The notes: generated from the sequence alone by a model not told the origin. Counted from the first letter of the stretch, positions 1-9,004 are shown. The stretch: 48,237 bases of DNA from an uncultured bacterium (GCA_903936775.1 CAIZWU010000080.1:1-48237); one strand, 5' to 3'. Made by a program: numbers and translations.

Positions 1-236
1 CATTGTAACCCCAATTCAACCCAAGTTCCCCGCTCCGCCACCCAATTCCATCCCCTCCGGCCCATCCTTTATAACTGTCCTGTGGGACGCCTGTGTGTTA
101 TTTTTGCAATCGCCCGCACGGATGATCCTGACTCCCATCCGTGGCCGTAGCTTTGACCCCGCCGGACGGCAGGAAGGGCTACCGGCCAGAAAGCAGGCCC
201 CCCCGTAACAGGTGCCTCAGGCTGGTGGGGCGGAAA
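1..236. other. Intergenic region with one inverted repeat
   Basis: I see no convincing coding sequence here. An 8-bp inverted repeat (CACGGATG at 117-124, CATCCGTG at 136-143, 11-nt loop) lies downstream of the phospholipase D-like gene, which reads toward it. No U-rich tract follows on either strand, so it is not a classical intrinsic terminator. Confidence 0.3.
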
Positions 237-2297
237 TCAGAATTGTCCGGCGATACTGCGGATTAGGGTGTTCATCAGTTCGTCTGTGTAATTGGGCCGC
301 GGATGGGCCGTGACTTCCCTGCTGCGTTCAAAGTCAGCTTCAAAGAGGCGTTGGCGGAGTTGCTGGATGAAGGCGGGGTCGCTGCAACCGATACTGAATT
401 CGTTATTCACGTGGAGACTCAGGCGGTCGAAGTTGGCCGAGCCCACGCAGGCCCAGCCATCGTACAGGGCCGCTTTCACATGGGACATCCCCGGCACCAG
501 ATAGACGCGGATGCCATGCCGGCGCAGCAGGGGGATGAGGGCCCGGTTGTGGGCTGCCATCAGGGCATTGTCATTGCCCGAAGGCAGGACTACCCGCACG
601 TCCACCCCGCGGTGCCTTGCGCGCACCAGTTCCGTGATGAAGCCGTGGTCACTCAGATAGGCATTCTGCAGCCAGACCGAGCGCTGGCACCGCCGCAGGG
701 CCTCTTTTTGCGCCTGCCAAATTTCATGCCGCCACGCATTGGTGTAGAGTGGACGCACTGGGACCGCATCCCCGGGGATTGCTGCGGTGCGGGCCGCCGC
801 GGCCGGGGAACTCCAGCGCTGGCGGGCGGCTGCGAAGTCCCCTCCCGGGCCATGGCGTGCCCAGGTCACGGCAAAATCCTGCTGGATCCAAGGCACGAGG
901 GGGCCGCGGACTTCGATCATGAGGTCATGCCAGTCATAACGGTATTCCCGGCCGAAATTCATGCCACCCAGCCATGCCCGTTCGTCATCCACGGTAATGA
1001 TTTTGGTGTGCGAGGCGGCGAGGCCCGACATCGGCATGCAGCGCACTCCGACTTCCGAACCGCGCCGCAGATAATTCACCATGTCCTGCGGTGGACTGAA
1101 GTCCGCCGGCATGGGGCTGTCAGGAACAGCGGTGGCGGCGGCGAGTGAGGCCGATTCATCCATCAGGATCCGGACGCGGATCCCTTCCGTGGACCGTTGG
1201 CGCAGCAACTGGGCGAGGCCCACGGCGTAGTCGTCGTTGTCAAAGATATAGAGTTGGATATCCACCTGGCGCCGGGCCTCCTGAACCGCTTGGATGAAGG
1301 CCGGGAAAAACTCCTCACCGCCCAATTGGAGCCGGAGCGAGGCGTGGGTGGCTGGAGCCGAGGCGATGTTGGTGAGGGCGGCGTCCCATGCCTGCAGATC
1401 CATTTCCGGCCGCAGGGCGAGGGGTGGAGGTGGAGTGGCCGGCAGATGCGAAAACAGGTGCCCCAGGCCGGCGCTGGCGATGCTGCCGACACTGGCCATG
1501 AGACGGGCACCGGAGGAAAAGGGGTTTCCCAGGGCCGCGAGCAGGTGGCTGCGCCAAACCAGGCTGGTGACCTGACGCACTATGTTGTTGCCGGCGGACA
1601 GGGATTGCAGGGGGGGGGCGATGGTGTCTTCCGGTGGCACGGAAAGAAACACCAGACGGCGGGCCTTGCGGTCCACAAAGGCCAGCTCCGGAAAAGTGCC
1701 GGTGAGCACCACGACCGGTCCGTCCCTCCCCGCCAGCCGGTCGAGGGCATCGTCGCGGTCGAGGAAAACTTCGTCAGCGAGGGCGCGGGCGGGAATGCGC
1801 CGGACGATTTTCAGGCGGGCGGGCCGCTGCGCCAGCGGAGTCAGGCGGCCCTTGCCGTCCACCCGGTGGGCGACGAGTTCCCTGCCACCTGCGAAGATTA
1901 CAGTTCCCTCGGCTGGATCGGCTGGCGCCAGCCGCAGGGCGAGGGTATCGGCAATTTCGCGCCAGACCGCCGGGCCCAGCACTTTCACGTTTTGGGATGC
2001 CGCCTCCCCTGCCGCGACGGGCGGGCGGGCCCCGGATTGGAATGTCAGCGCCGAGGTGCCGGAAGCCCGCACCACGGCGGTGGCATAGGCGTCGTATCCT
2101 TTCAGAATGAATCTCAGGTCCAATCGTTGGCGGTCGGCGGAAATCCGGGCGAGCACGGTCCGTTCCACGCCTTGCCTCACTTGTCGGGTCTCGGCGGCCC
2201 GGTCCCGGTGGGGCAGCCGGCATCCGGGGCCCGCAATCACGGCGATCAGGCCGACGGCCAGCCGGATGAGGCGACGATGGCTGATCAGATGGCCCAT
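237..2297 (-). CDS. Phospholipase D / cardiolipin synthase-like lipoprotein
   Basis: This 686-aa protein has two HKD phosphodiesterase motifs: H430-x-K432-x4-D437 and H606-x-K608-x4-D613, each followed by the usual Gly-rich G(G/S)xNF segment. Two HKD motifs in one chain are typical of cardiolipin synthases and related phosphatidyl-transferring enzymes, so it probably acts on phospholipid head groups in the envelope. The N-terminus has a basic start, a hydrophobic stretch and Cys26, which suggests an exported lipoprotein. Residues 30-320 match no family I recognise. The reading frame stays open further upstream but runs antisense-like through the UbiA gene, so I chose the ATG at 2297. It overlaps the UbiA stop by 13 nt, implying translational coupling. 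The substrate is not determined by the sequence. Confidence 0.85.
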   Translation of the reverse strand: MGHLISHRRLIRLAVGLIAVIAGPGCRLPHRDRAAETRQVRQGVERTVLARISADRQRLDLRFILKGYDAYATAVVRASGTSALTFQSGARPPVAAGEAASQNVKVLGPAVWREIADTLALRLAPADPAEGTVIFAGGRELVAHRVDGKGRLTPLAQRPARLKIVRRIPARALADEVFLDRDDALDRLAGRDGPVVVLTGTFPELAFVDRKARRLVFLSVPPEDTIAPPLQSLSAGNNIVRQVTSLVWRSHLLAALGNPFSSGARLMASVGSIASAGLGHLFSHLPATPPPPLALRPEMDLQAWDAALTNIASAPATHASLRLQLGGEEFFPAFIQAVQEARRQVDIQLYIFDNDDYAVGLAQLLRQRSTEGIRVRILMDESASLAAATAVPDSPMPADFSPPQDMVNYLRRGSEVGVRCMPMSGLAASHTKIITVDDERAWLGGMNFGREYRYDWHDLMIEVRGPLVPWIQQDFAVTWARHGPGGDFAAARQRWSSPAAAARTAAIPGDAVPVRPLYTNAWRHEIWQAQKEALRRCQRSVWLQNAYLSDHGFITELVRARHRGVDVRVVLPSGNDNALMAAHNRALIPLLRRHGIRVYLVPGMSHVKAALYDGWACVGSANFDRLSLHVNNEFSIGCSDPAFIQQLRQRLFEADFERSREVTAHPRPNYTDELMNTLIRSIAGQF

Positions 2298-3208
2298 GGC
2301 ACCAGATCCCGTTGCGTCATCAGTAGCGCGAGCGTCGCCGCCGCTGACAAGATGGTCCAGACGATGATCCAGGGATTTCGCAGCAATTGTTCCGGTTCGA
2401 GGCGGGCTCCAATTTCGCTCATGGCATGGCGGAAGTAAGCGATGATCGCCATCACGATGATGGGGAAGACCAGCACCAGATTGTGCAGGGGAGGGTAGGA
2501 GGCGATGGCCAAACCGGCCCCGAAACAGAAGAGATTGGCATAGGTGATCATGGCGATGATCAGGCTGCGCTCGGTGTAGGTGCCGAGGCTCTTGCGGTAG
2601 AGACCACTTTTTTCCTGACCCCCGATGAAGCGGAATTCGGCATACCGCTTGCCGGTCATCAGCAGCCCTCCAAAGCACCACCATGCGAGGACGATGGTGA
2701 GAGGCGGCCATGTTCCGGGCCAGGGGGCGAGGGCAAACCAGCCAAGCCAGAGGCGGATGGGGTTGTTGAAGGATTCGGCAATCACATCCCACCACGCGCG
2801 GTCCTTCATCCGGACCGGGGGGATGTTATAAATCACGCCGCTCGCCAGCAGCATCGCGAGTGATAGGGTGTAGCCGGGATTGAAAAAAGCGAGGGAGAGG
2901 CCGAATCCCGCCGCGATCAGGGCACATTTGAAAGCCCAGAGCACTGGCACCTTCACCAATCCGGCGGCGACTCCACGGTGTTTTTTGGTGGGATGCAACC
3001 GGTCGAAAGGCGCATCCAGGATCTCGTTCAGGATATAATTGGCGGAAGCGATCAGGCACGCCGGCACGAGGGAAAAGGCGGCCCAGGCCAAGGTCGTGGT
3101 GCCCTGCCAAAGTCCCGGCAGCAGCACCACGGCCACGACGTGCCCGAAGAGGATGAAAATATTTTTCAACCAATGGTCAGGACGGGCGATTTTAAGATAT
3201 TCGAGCAC
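2285..3208 (-). CDS. UbiA-family prenyltransferase (DPPR synthase-like)
   Basis: This is a 307-aa polytopic membrane protein with both UbiA Asp-rich motifs. The first is N61-E-x2-D65-x3-D69 followed by HPTKK. The second is around D141-x3-E145. The start (RPDHWLKN) and the 'DRxHPxK' form resemble decaprenyl-phosphate phosphoribosyltransferases more than ubiquinone- or heme-prenylating enzymes. It probably joins a polyprenyl phosphate to a phosphosugar, but the substrate is inferred only from motif similarity. About eight hydrophobic helices can be seen. The gene precedes, and overlaps by 13 nt, the phospholipase D-like gene. It is distinct from the heme O synthase (ctaB) at 36.3 kb. Confidence 0.85.
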   Translation of the reverse strand: MLEYLKIARPDHWLKNIFILFGHVVAVVLLPGLWQGTTTLAWAAFSLVPACLIASANYILNEILDAPFDRLHPTKKHRGVAAGLVKVPVLWAFKCALIAAGFGLSLAFFNPGYTLSLAMLLASGVIYNIPPVRMKDRAWWDVIAESFNNPIRLWLGWFALAPWPGTWPPLTIVLAWWCFGGLLMTGKRYAEFRFIGGQEKSGLYRKSLGTYTERSLIIAMITYANLFCFGAGLAIASYPPLHNLVLVFPIIVMAIIAYFRHAMSEIGARLEPEQLLRNPWIIVWTILSAAATLALLMTQRDLVPWAI

Positions 3209-3366
3209 CGGGCGGGGAGGGATAAACTTCGATCGCCATCATGACTGCGGGTCCCGCGCTGTCATGCGGAAAAGTGGGTGGGAGGGCGCGGGGCCTGAGG
3301 CGTCGCCCCTTCGCGTTTTGGCACCGGTGACGTGGGGAGGCGTTTTGCTCCACCCGGAACGCCCCG

Positions 3367-3534
3367 ATGCGGGTGCTTGAATGGCCGGAATCAGCTGTCC
3401 GGTCTTTTGCCTATGAACATGGCGTTACCCTGGAATCTGCGGCAACTCTGCTTGAAGCGCGGCTCAAGAGCCGGGCAAGCGCGGGCTTCGCCATGCTGGA
3501 TGACCAGTGGATCGCCTTGGTTCTCCTTTGGTAA
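3367..3534 (+). CDS. Possible small protein of 55 aa
   Basis: An open frame of 55 codons starts with MRVLEWPESAVRS and ends DDQWIALVLLW. Its composition looks protein-like: an acidic/hydrophobic helix-forming middle (ESAATLLEARLK) and no low-complexity GC translation. It lies alone in a 545-nt gap between the UbiA and TerC genes. The upstream frame is open for 12 more codons, back to a TGA at 3328, without another good start. No Shine-Dalgarno sequence is visible, as for most genes here. I do not recognise the family. It could be a real small gene or the tail of a decayed one. Confidence 0.3.
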   Translation: MRVLEWPESAVRSFAYEHGVTLESAATLLEARLKSRASAGFAMLDDQWIALVLLW

Positions 3535-3753
3535 TCTATAAAAGCTGCTCCGGCGGCTCTTCCAAGGGGGCTGGGCAACGGTAGGCGGACTCGATGGAGG
3601 CTTGGCTTTTGCGGTGCCGGATCAGCCGGGCAGGACGCTGAGGACAGCCGTCGGGGGTAATCAACGCGTAGCGGGGGCGGATAGTCCCGAGCATGGAGGA
3701 TACCGGAAGCTGATGCAAGATGTGCGGATGGGGCCGGCCCGTCCGGACTCCGT
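3535..3753. other. Intergenic, no recognisable gene
   Basis: This stretch lies between the putative 55-aa frame and the end of the TerC gene. Several short frames are open on both strands, but none shows a recognisable motif or coherent composition. I see no tRNA, promoter or terminator that I could defend. Confidence 0.3.
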
Positions 3754-4707
3754 TCAGGCTTCAGGGCCGGATATGCCTCCGGATCCGGAGGTGGCCTTGG
3801 GAAAGACCATTGAGCCGATGATGGAGGCCACCAGCACGAGGATGGTGAAGGCGAGGGAGAACTCGTTGCCGATCTTGTAGTCGGTGTGGCCCAGCAGCAT
3901 TTTCACGCCGACGAAGGCCAGGATGAGACCGAGGCCGGGCTTCAGATAGTGGAATTTGTCGATCACTCCGCTGAGCACGAAGTAGAGTGAGCGCAGGCCC
4001 ATGATGGCGAAGACATTGGAGGTGAAGATGATGAACTGGTCCTGGGTGATACCGAAGACCGCCGGGATGCTGTCGACGGCGAAGATGAGGTCGCTGATTT
4101 CAATGCAGATCAGGACGATGAACAGCGGGGTGAAGCAGCGTTTGCCGTTTTCTGTGATCCAAAACCGGTCGCCCACCCAGGTGGGAGTGAGGGGAAGGAC
4201 ACGGCGGGCATAACGCACCACAGGGTTGTTGGAAGGATCTTCCTCCTCCTCGGATCGGCTCCAGAGCATTTTGACGCCGGTGTAAACGAGGAAGGCCCCG
4301 AAGATATAAAGGATCCAGTAGAATTGATTGATCAACTGCACGCCGATGCCAATCAGGATGAAGCGCATCACCAGGGCGCTGAGCACGCCCCAGATCAGAA
4401 CCTTGTGCTGGTATTGCGGGGGGACGCCGAAGTTCCGGAAAATGAGGGCAAAGATGAAGACGTTGTCCGCGCTGAGTGATAATTCGATGAGATAACCGTT
4501 AAAAAATTCAAGCCCCTTGGTCTGGCCGTGGGAGTTCCAGATCCAGATACCGAAGCAGGTCGCGAGGGTGGCCCACACGCCGGTCCAGGTGAGGGCCTCG
4601 CGGAAGGAAACGGTGTGCGACTTGCGGGTGAAGATGCCGAGATCGATGGCAATCATGCCGAGCACAACGACGGCAAAAACGATCCAGAAGATGGGGGAAA
4701 CAGACAT
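3754..4707 (-). CDS. TerC/Alx family membrane protein
   Basis: This 317-aa integral membrane protein has the two conserved acidic transmembrane motifs of the TerC family: E75-L-S-L-S-A-D81-N and E203-x2-D206 followed by FAVDSIPA with D212. About eight to nine hydrophobic helices are visible, with a charged loop (EEEED) near 153-157. Characterised relatives export Mn2+ or help load metals onto exported proteins, and others confer tellurite resistance; a metal-export role is inferred. The start ATG at 4707 is followed at once by a hydrophobic helix. The FAD oxidoreductase gene lies 82 nt upstream in the same direction, so co-transcription is possible. I looked for a yybP-ykoY-type manganese riboswitch in that gap and found none. 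Confidence 0.9.
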   Translation of the reverse strand: MSVSPIFWIVFAVVVLGMIAIDLGIFTRKSHTVSFREALTWTGVWATLATCFGIWIWNSHGQTKGLEFFNGYLIELSLSADNVFIFALIFRNFGVPPQYQHKVLIWGVLSALVMRFILIGIGVQLINQFYWILYIFGAFLVYTGVKMLWSRSEEEEDPSNNPVVRYARRVLPLTPTWVGDRFWITENGKRCFTPLFIVLICIEISDLIFAVDSIPAVFGITQDQFIIFTSNVFAIMGLRSLYFVLSGVIDKFHYLKPGLGLILAFVGVKMLLGHTDYKIGNEFSLAFTILVLVASIIGSMVFPKATSGSGGISGPEA

Positions 4708-4789
4708 GGTGGTAAGAAAGAGGGTGATGCACCGCCATGAGGCCTGGTGCCACCTGAAATTTCACTTTTCCTGCCCTGGCCAGGGGCAT

Positions 4790-6844
4790 TCAGTCCTGTT
4801 TGAGCCACTGCACGGCATCAATGATGACATGGCCATCGGTGCCGGCGTTGGAGATTTCCACGCTATTGGCTCCGGCCTTCAGATTCCAGGTGCCGAGAGG
4901 ATGCAGCAGGCCCTTCACGGATGGGGCGAGGCGCTGGTTGACCACGACCTTCACGGGGCCGGAAGCCGTTCCGACGGTGACGGGCACATTGGAAGCCCGG
5001 TTGGGGAGTGCGGTGTAGGCGAGGCGGACCGTGTAATTGCCATCAGCCGGAAGGGTCGCGGTGAAGACGGCGCTCTGCTGGCCTTTGGCCTGATTGTCGT
5101 CGTGGGCATAGTCTTCGCCGTGGAAGGGGTGGGCCGCCTGGCTGAGGGATTCGAAGCCGGACAAAACGGCGGCCTTCTGGTCCACCACGATGCCATCCAG
5201 TAAGAGGGGAGGCGGCAGATTGGCGGAGGCCGGGCCGGCGGATGGGATAAAATCGAGCACCTGCCGGTCGGCGAGCAGTTGAGTTTTCAGCTTGGCATAG
5301 TCGATGCCCTGCACGGTCGTTTTCTGCTGGATGGCATGCACCGCCGCGGTGGCGGAGCTCTGGCCGAGGACCATGAAGACGGGTTCCATGCGGATGCTGC
5401 CGAAGGCGATGTGGGAGGAACTGAGGACCAGCGGGGCCAGCAGGTTGGTGCATTCGGCAGCCCGGGGACGGATGGTGCGGTAGCTGATGGGATAGGGTTT
5501 GCTGCTGACCTGGATGTCTCCCTCGTTGCGCACTTTGCCGTCGGCGGTGAGGTGCCGGCGGACATTGTGGGAGTCCATGTTGTAGGCCCCCATGCCTACG
5601 GAATCTTCGATCACTTCCTGGCGCAGGCAGTTCTTTTCCGTCATCACATAATCACTGATCATGCGGCGGACTTCCCGGACATAGAGCTGGCGGGGCCAGT
5701 TTTGGTTGTCCGTAAATTCATCGGCGGCAAGGCCGAGGCGTTGGAACTCGGCCCGGACTTTCCCGGGGACCCGCGGATTGTTGGCGAGGGTCCACATCAG
5801 GCCCTGGGTGTAATCCCGGTGCTCCTGGATGATCCGCTCCCGGGTGGCGTAGTCACCCTCCGGATAACCATAGTTCATGCCGATGTTGTCAGTGCTGAAG
5901 GCGAAATTGTTGTTGGTGTCTGTCTTGCGGTTGGGCATGAAGATGGGATTCCAAGGCGCCCGGTGGTCGCCGGCCTCGAAGTTGCGCAGCAGCAGTTCGA
6001 AGGACATCGGATTGTAGTTGGCAGGCTTCGGCCAGGGGACCCGGTTGGCTGGGACGTCGGTGGTGGTCAGGCGGAAATTATACGCTTGGAGACGGTGGTC
6101 GCCGCTGCCATCCGGTCCGGCGGCGTCCGTCTGAATGCCGGGGAGGACCCCGCTTTTGGAATCGCCGGGGATGATCCACGGATCAACGTCCTTGATGAAC
6201 TGGTGTTTCGTGGCGCGGGCGGACTGGACGCCATTCAGGGTTTCGTTATAGACGCTGTTGGCTTCGCGTCCTACATGATAGGAGACGCCGGCTTTGGCCA
6301 TCAGATCGCCCTCATAGGTGGCATCGATAAACACGGCGCCGGCGAAGCGGGCCCCGCTTTCCATCACGATTTCCGTGATTCTGGCACCGTCCTTCCGGAC
6401 CCCGTTTTTCAAATCCAGCCGCTCCCCTGTAATCACGGGGACCCCGGCTTCCTGGATCATGCCGGAGAACGTTTTAGTGGCCACGCCGGGCTCGAACGTC
6501 CATTGCGTGTCCTCCCCGTTGTCCTTGGGACGGGCGCTGTGGATCCAGACCTGCTCTTGTTGGTAGTATTTTTTGATGCGCTGGTAGAACTCGCGGGACA
6601 TGCCGCCAATGGCCCCTTTGTTTCCTATATCGGTCGCTCCGAGCCCCCCGGTGGTCAGGCCGCCGAGGTGGCGGGTGGGCTCGATCAGGATGACGCTGTG
6701 TCCGAGGCGTTTGGCCTGGATGGCAGCGCTGATGCCGCCGGAAGTGCCGCCATAAACGATGAGATCCGCCCTTTGGGGTTCCGCGGCCGGGGAGCCAGCC
6801 GCCAGCGAAAAGATGAGGAAAGCAGGCGGGATTGGAGATTTCAT
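4790..6844 (-). CDS. Secreted FAD-dependent oxidoreductase with golvesin-like C-terminal domain
   Basis: This 684-aa protein has a Sec signal peptide (about residues 1-21, ending AAGSPAAE). A Rossmann dinucleotide-binding start follows at residues 27-60, with a YGGTSGGISAA fingerprint and an acidic residue (E55) at the end of the second strand. This is the FAD_oxidored family seen in many Verrucomicrobia and Bacteroidetes. The C-terminal region, about 555-684, matches the golvesin/xanthan lyase-like beta-sandwich, probably a carbohydrate- or surface-binding module. A periplasmic or extracellular redox role on an unknown, perhaps polysaccharide-derived, substrate is inferred. Inside the last codons and just beyond lies a short palindrome (4773-4787), which is not followed by a T-run. 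Confidence 0.85.
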   Translation of the reverse strand: MKSPIPPAFLIFSLAAGSPAAEPQRADLIVYGGTSGGISAAIQAKRLGHSVILIEPTRHLGGLTTGGLGATDIGNKGAIGGMSREFYQRIKKYYQQEQVWIHSARPKDNGEDTQWTFEPGVATKTFSGMIQEAGVPVITGERLDLKNGVRKDGARITEIVMESGARFAGAVFIDATYEGDLMAKAGVSYHVGREANSVYNETLNGVQSARATKHQFIKDVDPWIIPGDSKSGVLPGIQTDAAGPDGSGDHRLQAYNFRLTTTDVPANRVPWPKPANYNPMSFELLLRNFEAGDHRAPWNPIFMPNRKTDTNNNFAFSTDNIGMNYGYPEGDYATRERIIQEHRDYTQGLMWTLANNPRVPGKVRAEFQRLGLAADEFTDNQNWPRQLYVREVRRMISDYVMTEKNCLRQEVIEDSVGMGAYNMDSHNVRRHLTADGKVRNEGDIQVSSKPYPISYRTIRPRAAECTNLLAPLVLSSSHIAFGSIRMEPVFMVLGQSSATAAVHAIQQKTTVQGIDYAKLKTQLLADRQVLDFIPSAGPASANLPPPLLLDGIVVDQKAAVLSGFESLSQAAHPFHGEDYAHDDNQAKGQQSAVFTATLPADGNYTVRLAYTALPNRASNVPVTVGTASGPVKVVVNQRLAPSVKGLLHPLGTWNLKAGANSVEISNAGTDGHVIIDAVQWLKQD

Positions 6845-6959
6845 AGGACAGGGCTGGGAAGAGATGGATTGGGGCGGTGGCGGCGACTATGCCCGCTGAC
6901 TTACGGAGCAGGAAACACATTCTTGCCGGAACTGGGCGCTTGGTGGACAATGCCAGCCA

Positions 6960-7410
6960 ATGAGCATGCCCCCTCCGGTTCCGTCCGACATGCCCGAACC
7001 TCCGCCGATTCCCGGAGCGATCCCTCCGGTGCCCCCGCCGATTCCGGAGCAACCTTATCTGCCCATCCCGCCTATCCCTTGGGGCAAGCCCCCGGCAGGG
7101 CCGCCGCCTGTTCCCGGGGCGAGTGACATTGGCACCCGCGGGTTACTTTATGGTTGCCTCGGACTGCTGGCATTGATGCTGCCACCGCCAACTATCTGAA
7201 AGCGCTGGAAGCCGCGGAATTCGGGGGGGGCAGGAATCGACTTCCACCAATGGCCGCAAAGTGGTGTCGCTGCAAGCTACGGCCGCTCTGGATGGATGAG
7301 GCAGCCAGCGCATTGTCATCCACCTGATGGAGCAGGGAAAGGCGGCTACTACCGTGAACCTCGATTATTTCCAGGACGCGGCGGCCGGGGACGAACCCGT
7401 TGAAAAGTAG
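6960..7410 (+). pseudogene. Decayed proline-rich protein gene
   Basis: The first frame (from ATG 6960) encodes about 55 proline-rich residues followed by a short hydrophobic segment (CLGLLALML), then stops at 7197. A second frame, overlapping from about 7175, reads DAATANYLKALEAAEFGG. A third, from 7231, reads QESTSTNGRKVVSLQ, then hits an in-frame TGA at 7297-7299, and continues as QRIVIHLMEQGKAATTVNLDYFQDAA to a TAG at 7408-7410. The second-to-third switch falls at a run of eight G (7223-7230); nine would restore the frame. At least two frameshifts and one nonsense codon indicate a broken gene. The intact product would be a proline-rich protein with one membrane segment. Its family is unknown. 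Confidence 0.5.
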
Positions 7411-7431
7411 GCACCGCTTCCGGTTCAGGCC

Positions 7432-8388
7432 TCACTTGGGCCACAACCAGGCCAGGTAGCCCGCATAGACTACCAGCAGGGCAGCGCCCTCCCAGCGCCG
7501 GATGCGGAATCCTGTCCAGGCAAGCACCAGCAGAAGCACCGCGGTGCCGGTCATGACGTAAAAATCCACCGTGGAAATACCCGGGGCATGGATCGGCTTT
7601 GCGAGGCTGGCCACCCCGGCGATGCCCAGAATGTTGAAAATGTTGGATCCAATAATGTTGCCCACCGCGATGTCAGCTTGTTTACGGCAGGCGGCGAGGA
7701 GGGAAGACGCCAATTCCGGCAGGCTGGTGCCGATACTGACGATGGTCAGGCCGATTAAAGCCTCGCTGACCCCCCACATCCGCGCCAGATCCGACGCCCC
7801 AATCACAAAGGCCCGGGATCCGGCCACCAAGACGGCGAGTCCTCCGAAAATCAGCAGGGCGATCCTGCCAGGCGACAAAATCAGCCCTTCGGCAAGGCTG
7901 CATACTTCCTCATGGTATTCCTTTTCGACTACCTTGGTTGCGGTTCTTCCCGCCAGGCGTATGTTTACCCAGGTGTAAATCACCGCGAGGGCCACCAAAA
8001 GTCCCCCCTCCCAACGCTCAATCCGGAAATCGCGGAACATCCAGAAAAACAACAAGCTGACCCCAATCATCACCGGGGTGTCGAACTTCAGCAGTTGGAA
8101 CTCCATTTTAAGCGGTATGATCAGAGCCGTCAGGCCGAGGATGAGGGCGATGTTCAGAATATTGGAACCCACGACATTCCCAATCGCCAGATCCCCCTCG
8201 CCATTCAAGCTGGCGACCACACTCACTACCATTTCAGGACTGCTGGTTCCATAAGCCACCACGGTCAGTCCGACCAGGAGCGGAGGCAGTCCAAGGCGCA
8301 GCGCCATTGCGGTGCTTCCCTTCACCAGCCATTCAGCCCCAAAGTAGAGCGCCACAAAGCCCGCCAGAATCAAACACGCACTTAACAT
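7432..8388 (-). CDS. Calcium/sodium antiporter (CaCA family)
   Basis: This 318-aa membrane protein has the two inverted alpha-repeats of the CaCA superfamily. Repeat 1 has GTSSPE (47-52) and GNVVGSNILN (70-79). Repeat 2 has GTSLPE followed by GNIIGSNIFN. These carry the acidic and Asn residues that bind Ca2+ and Na+. The layout (five helices, a short cytoplasmic loop rich in Lys/Glu, five helices) matches the YrbG-type exchangers. It likely exports Ca2+ in exchange for Na+. The frame is open further upstream but overlaps Hsp20 and its terminator. I chose ATG 8388, where a purine-rich AAGGTG lies just upstream and a hydrophobic helix follows directly. It faces the decayed gene at 6960-7410 tail to tail. 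Confidence 0.9.
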   Translation of the reverse strand: MLSACLILAGFVALYFGAEWLVKGSTAMALRLGLPPLLVGLTVVAYGTSSPEMVVSVVASLNGEGDLAIGNVVGSNILNIALILGLTALIIPLKMEFQLLKFDTPVMIGVSLLFFWMFRDFRIERWEGGLLVALAVIYTWVNIRLAGRTATKVVEKEYHEEVCSLAEGLILSPGRIALLIFGGLAVLVAGSRAFVIGASDLARMWGVSEALIGLTIVSIGTSLPELASSLLAACRKQADIAVGNIIGSNIFNILGIAGVASLAKPIHAPGISTVDFYVMTGTAVLLLVLAWTGFRIRRWEGAALLVVYAGYLAWLWPK

Positions 8389-8515
8389 AAGACACCTTAC
8401 TACGCCCAGATCCGGAAAATTGGCGGCTACAAAATAAAGCCGGTTTTCCAGCGCCTGTGTGGAAAGTAACGTTTCCATGCCGGGCTGGCCATTGTGCGTC
8501 TGTCCGTGAGTGGAC

Positions 8516-8550
8516 AAATAAAAGGGTGCCTCCCAGCCGGGAGGCACCTT
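8516..8550 (-). terminator. Intrinsic terminator of the Hsp20 gene
   Basis: On the minus strand an 11-bp GC-rich stem (AGGTGCCTCCC / GGGAGGCACC, loop GGCT) is followed by TTTTATTTG. This is a classical rho-independent terminator 20-odd nt after the hsp20 stop codon. It separates hsp20 from the exchanger gene. Confidence 0.85.
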
Positions 8551-8572
8551 CTGCAATTTTATCCGTCGGGGA

Positions 8573-9004
8573 TCAGGCGATCCTGACTTCGATTTCCTTG
8601 GGGGCCACGGTTTCGCGCTTCGGCACGGAGATGGTGAGCACCCCGTTTTTGAATTCCGCACTGATGCGTTCACCATCAGCGTCCTTTGGCAAGCTGAAGC
8701 GGCGCTGGAAGGCTCCGAAGCGGCGCTCGCTGAGGTGGGCCTGGCTGCCTTCAGCCAATGGCACTGCGGGACGATCCCCACTGAGGGTCAGGACTCCCTC
8801 ACGGACCATGACTTTGACCTCGTTGCTGCTCACGCCTGGTATTTCGACGCTGAGTTGGTACTGGTTTTCAGTTTCGATCACATCTACGGGAGGCACCCAG
8901 CCTTGTGGAACTGAGGCCGATCGATCGCCGAAAAGGGCATCGGCAAGCGTGAAGAGACGGTTGGCCGAAAGGCCATAAGGACGGGCAGGGTAATTGATGT
9001 TCAT
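8573..9004 (-). CDS. Small heat shock protein, Hsp20/alpha-crystallin family
   Basis: This 143-aa protein is a single alpha-crystallin domain (about residues 38-132) with a short N-terminal arm and a very short tail. The hallmarks are P-x-V-D-V-I-E near 39-45, V-x-V-x-V-R-E-G-V-L-T-L-S-G in the middle strands, FxRRFSLP, and the diagnostic GVLTISVPK near residue 121-129. Such proteins are ATP-independent holdases that bind unfolding proteins under heat or other stress. It appears to be a single-gene transcript with its own terminator downstream. Its leader contains no Shine-Dalgarno sequence. I could not identify a secure heat-shock promoter or CIRCE element upstream. Confidence 0.95.
   Translation of the reverse strand: MNINYPARPYGLSANRLFTLADALFGDRSASVPQGWVPPVDVIETENQYQLSVEIPGVSSNEVKVMVREGVLTLSGDRPAVPLAEGSQAHLSERRFGAFQRRFSLPKDADGERISAEFKNGVLTISVPKRETVAPKEIEVRIA

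Noticed and set aside
1610..1618. G9 tract inside the phospholipase D-like gene as a frameshift
   Set aside because: The frame continues correctly on both sides of the tract, encoding a Pro-Pro pair before LQSLSAGNN; no shift is needed.
4708..4789. Manganese riboswitch (yybP-ykoY type) upstream of terC
   Set aside because: The gap to the preceding gene is only 82 nt, and I could not find the conserved paired elements.
5279..7126. 615-codon open frame antisense to the FAD oxidoreductase
   Set aside because: The sense strand has signal peptide, Rossmann and golvesin features; the antisense product has none.
8389..8781. Longer N-terminus for the calcium/sodium exchanger
   Set aside because: The added residues overlap the Hsp20 gene and its terminator, and lack family resemblance; the ATG at 8388 has a purine-rich leader.
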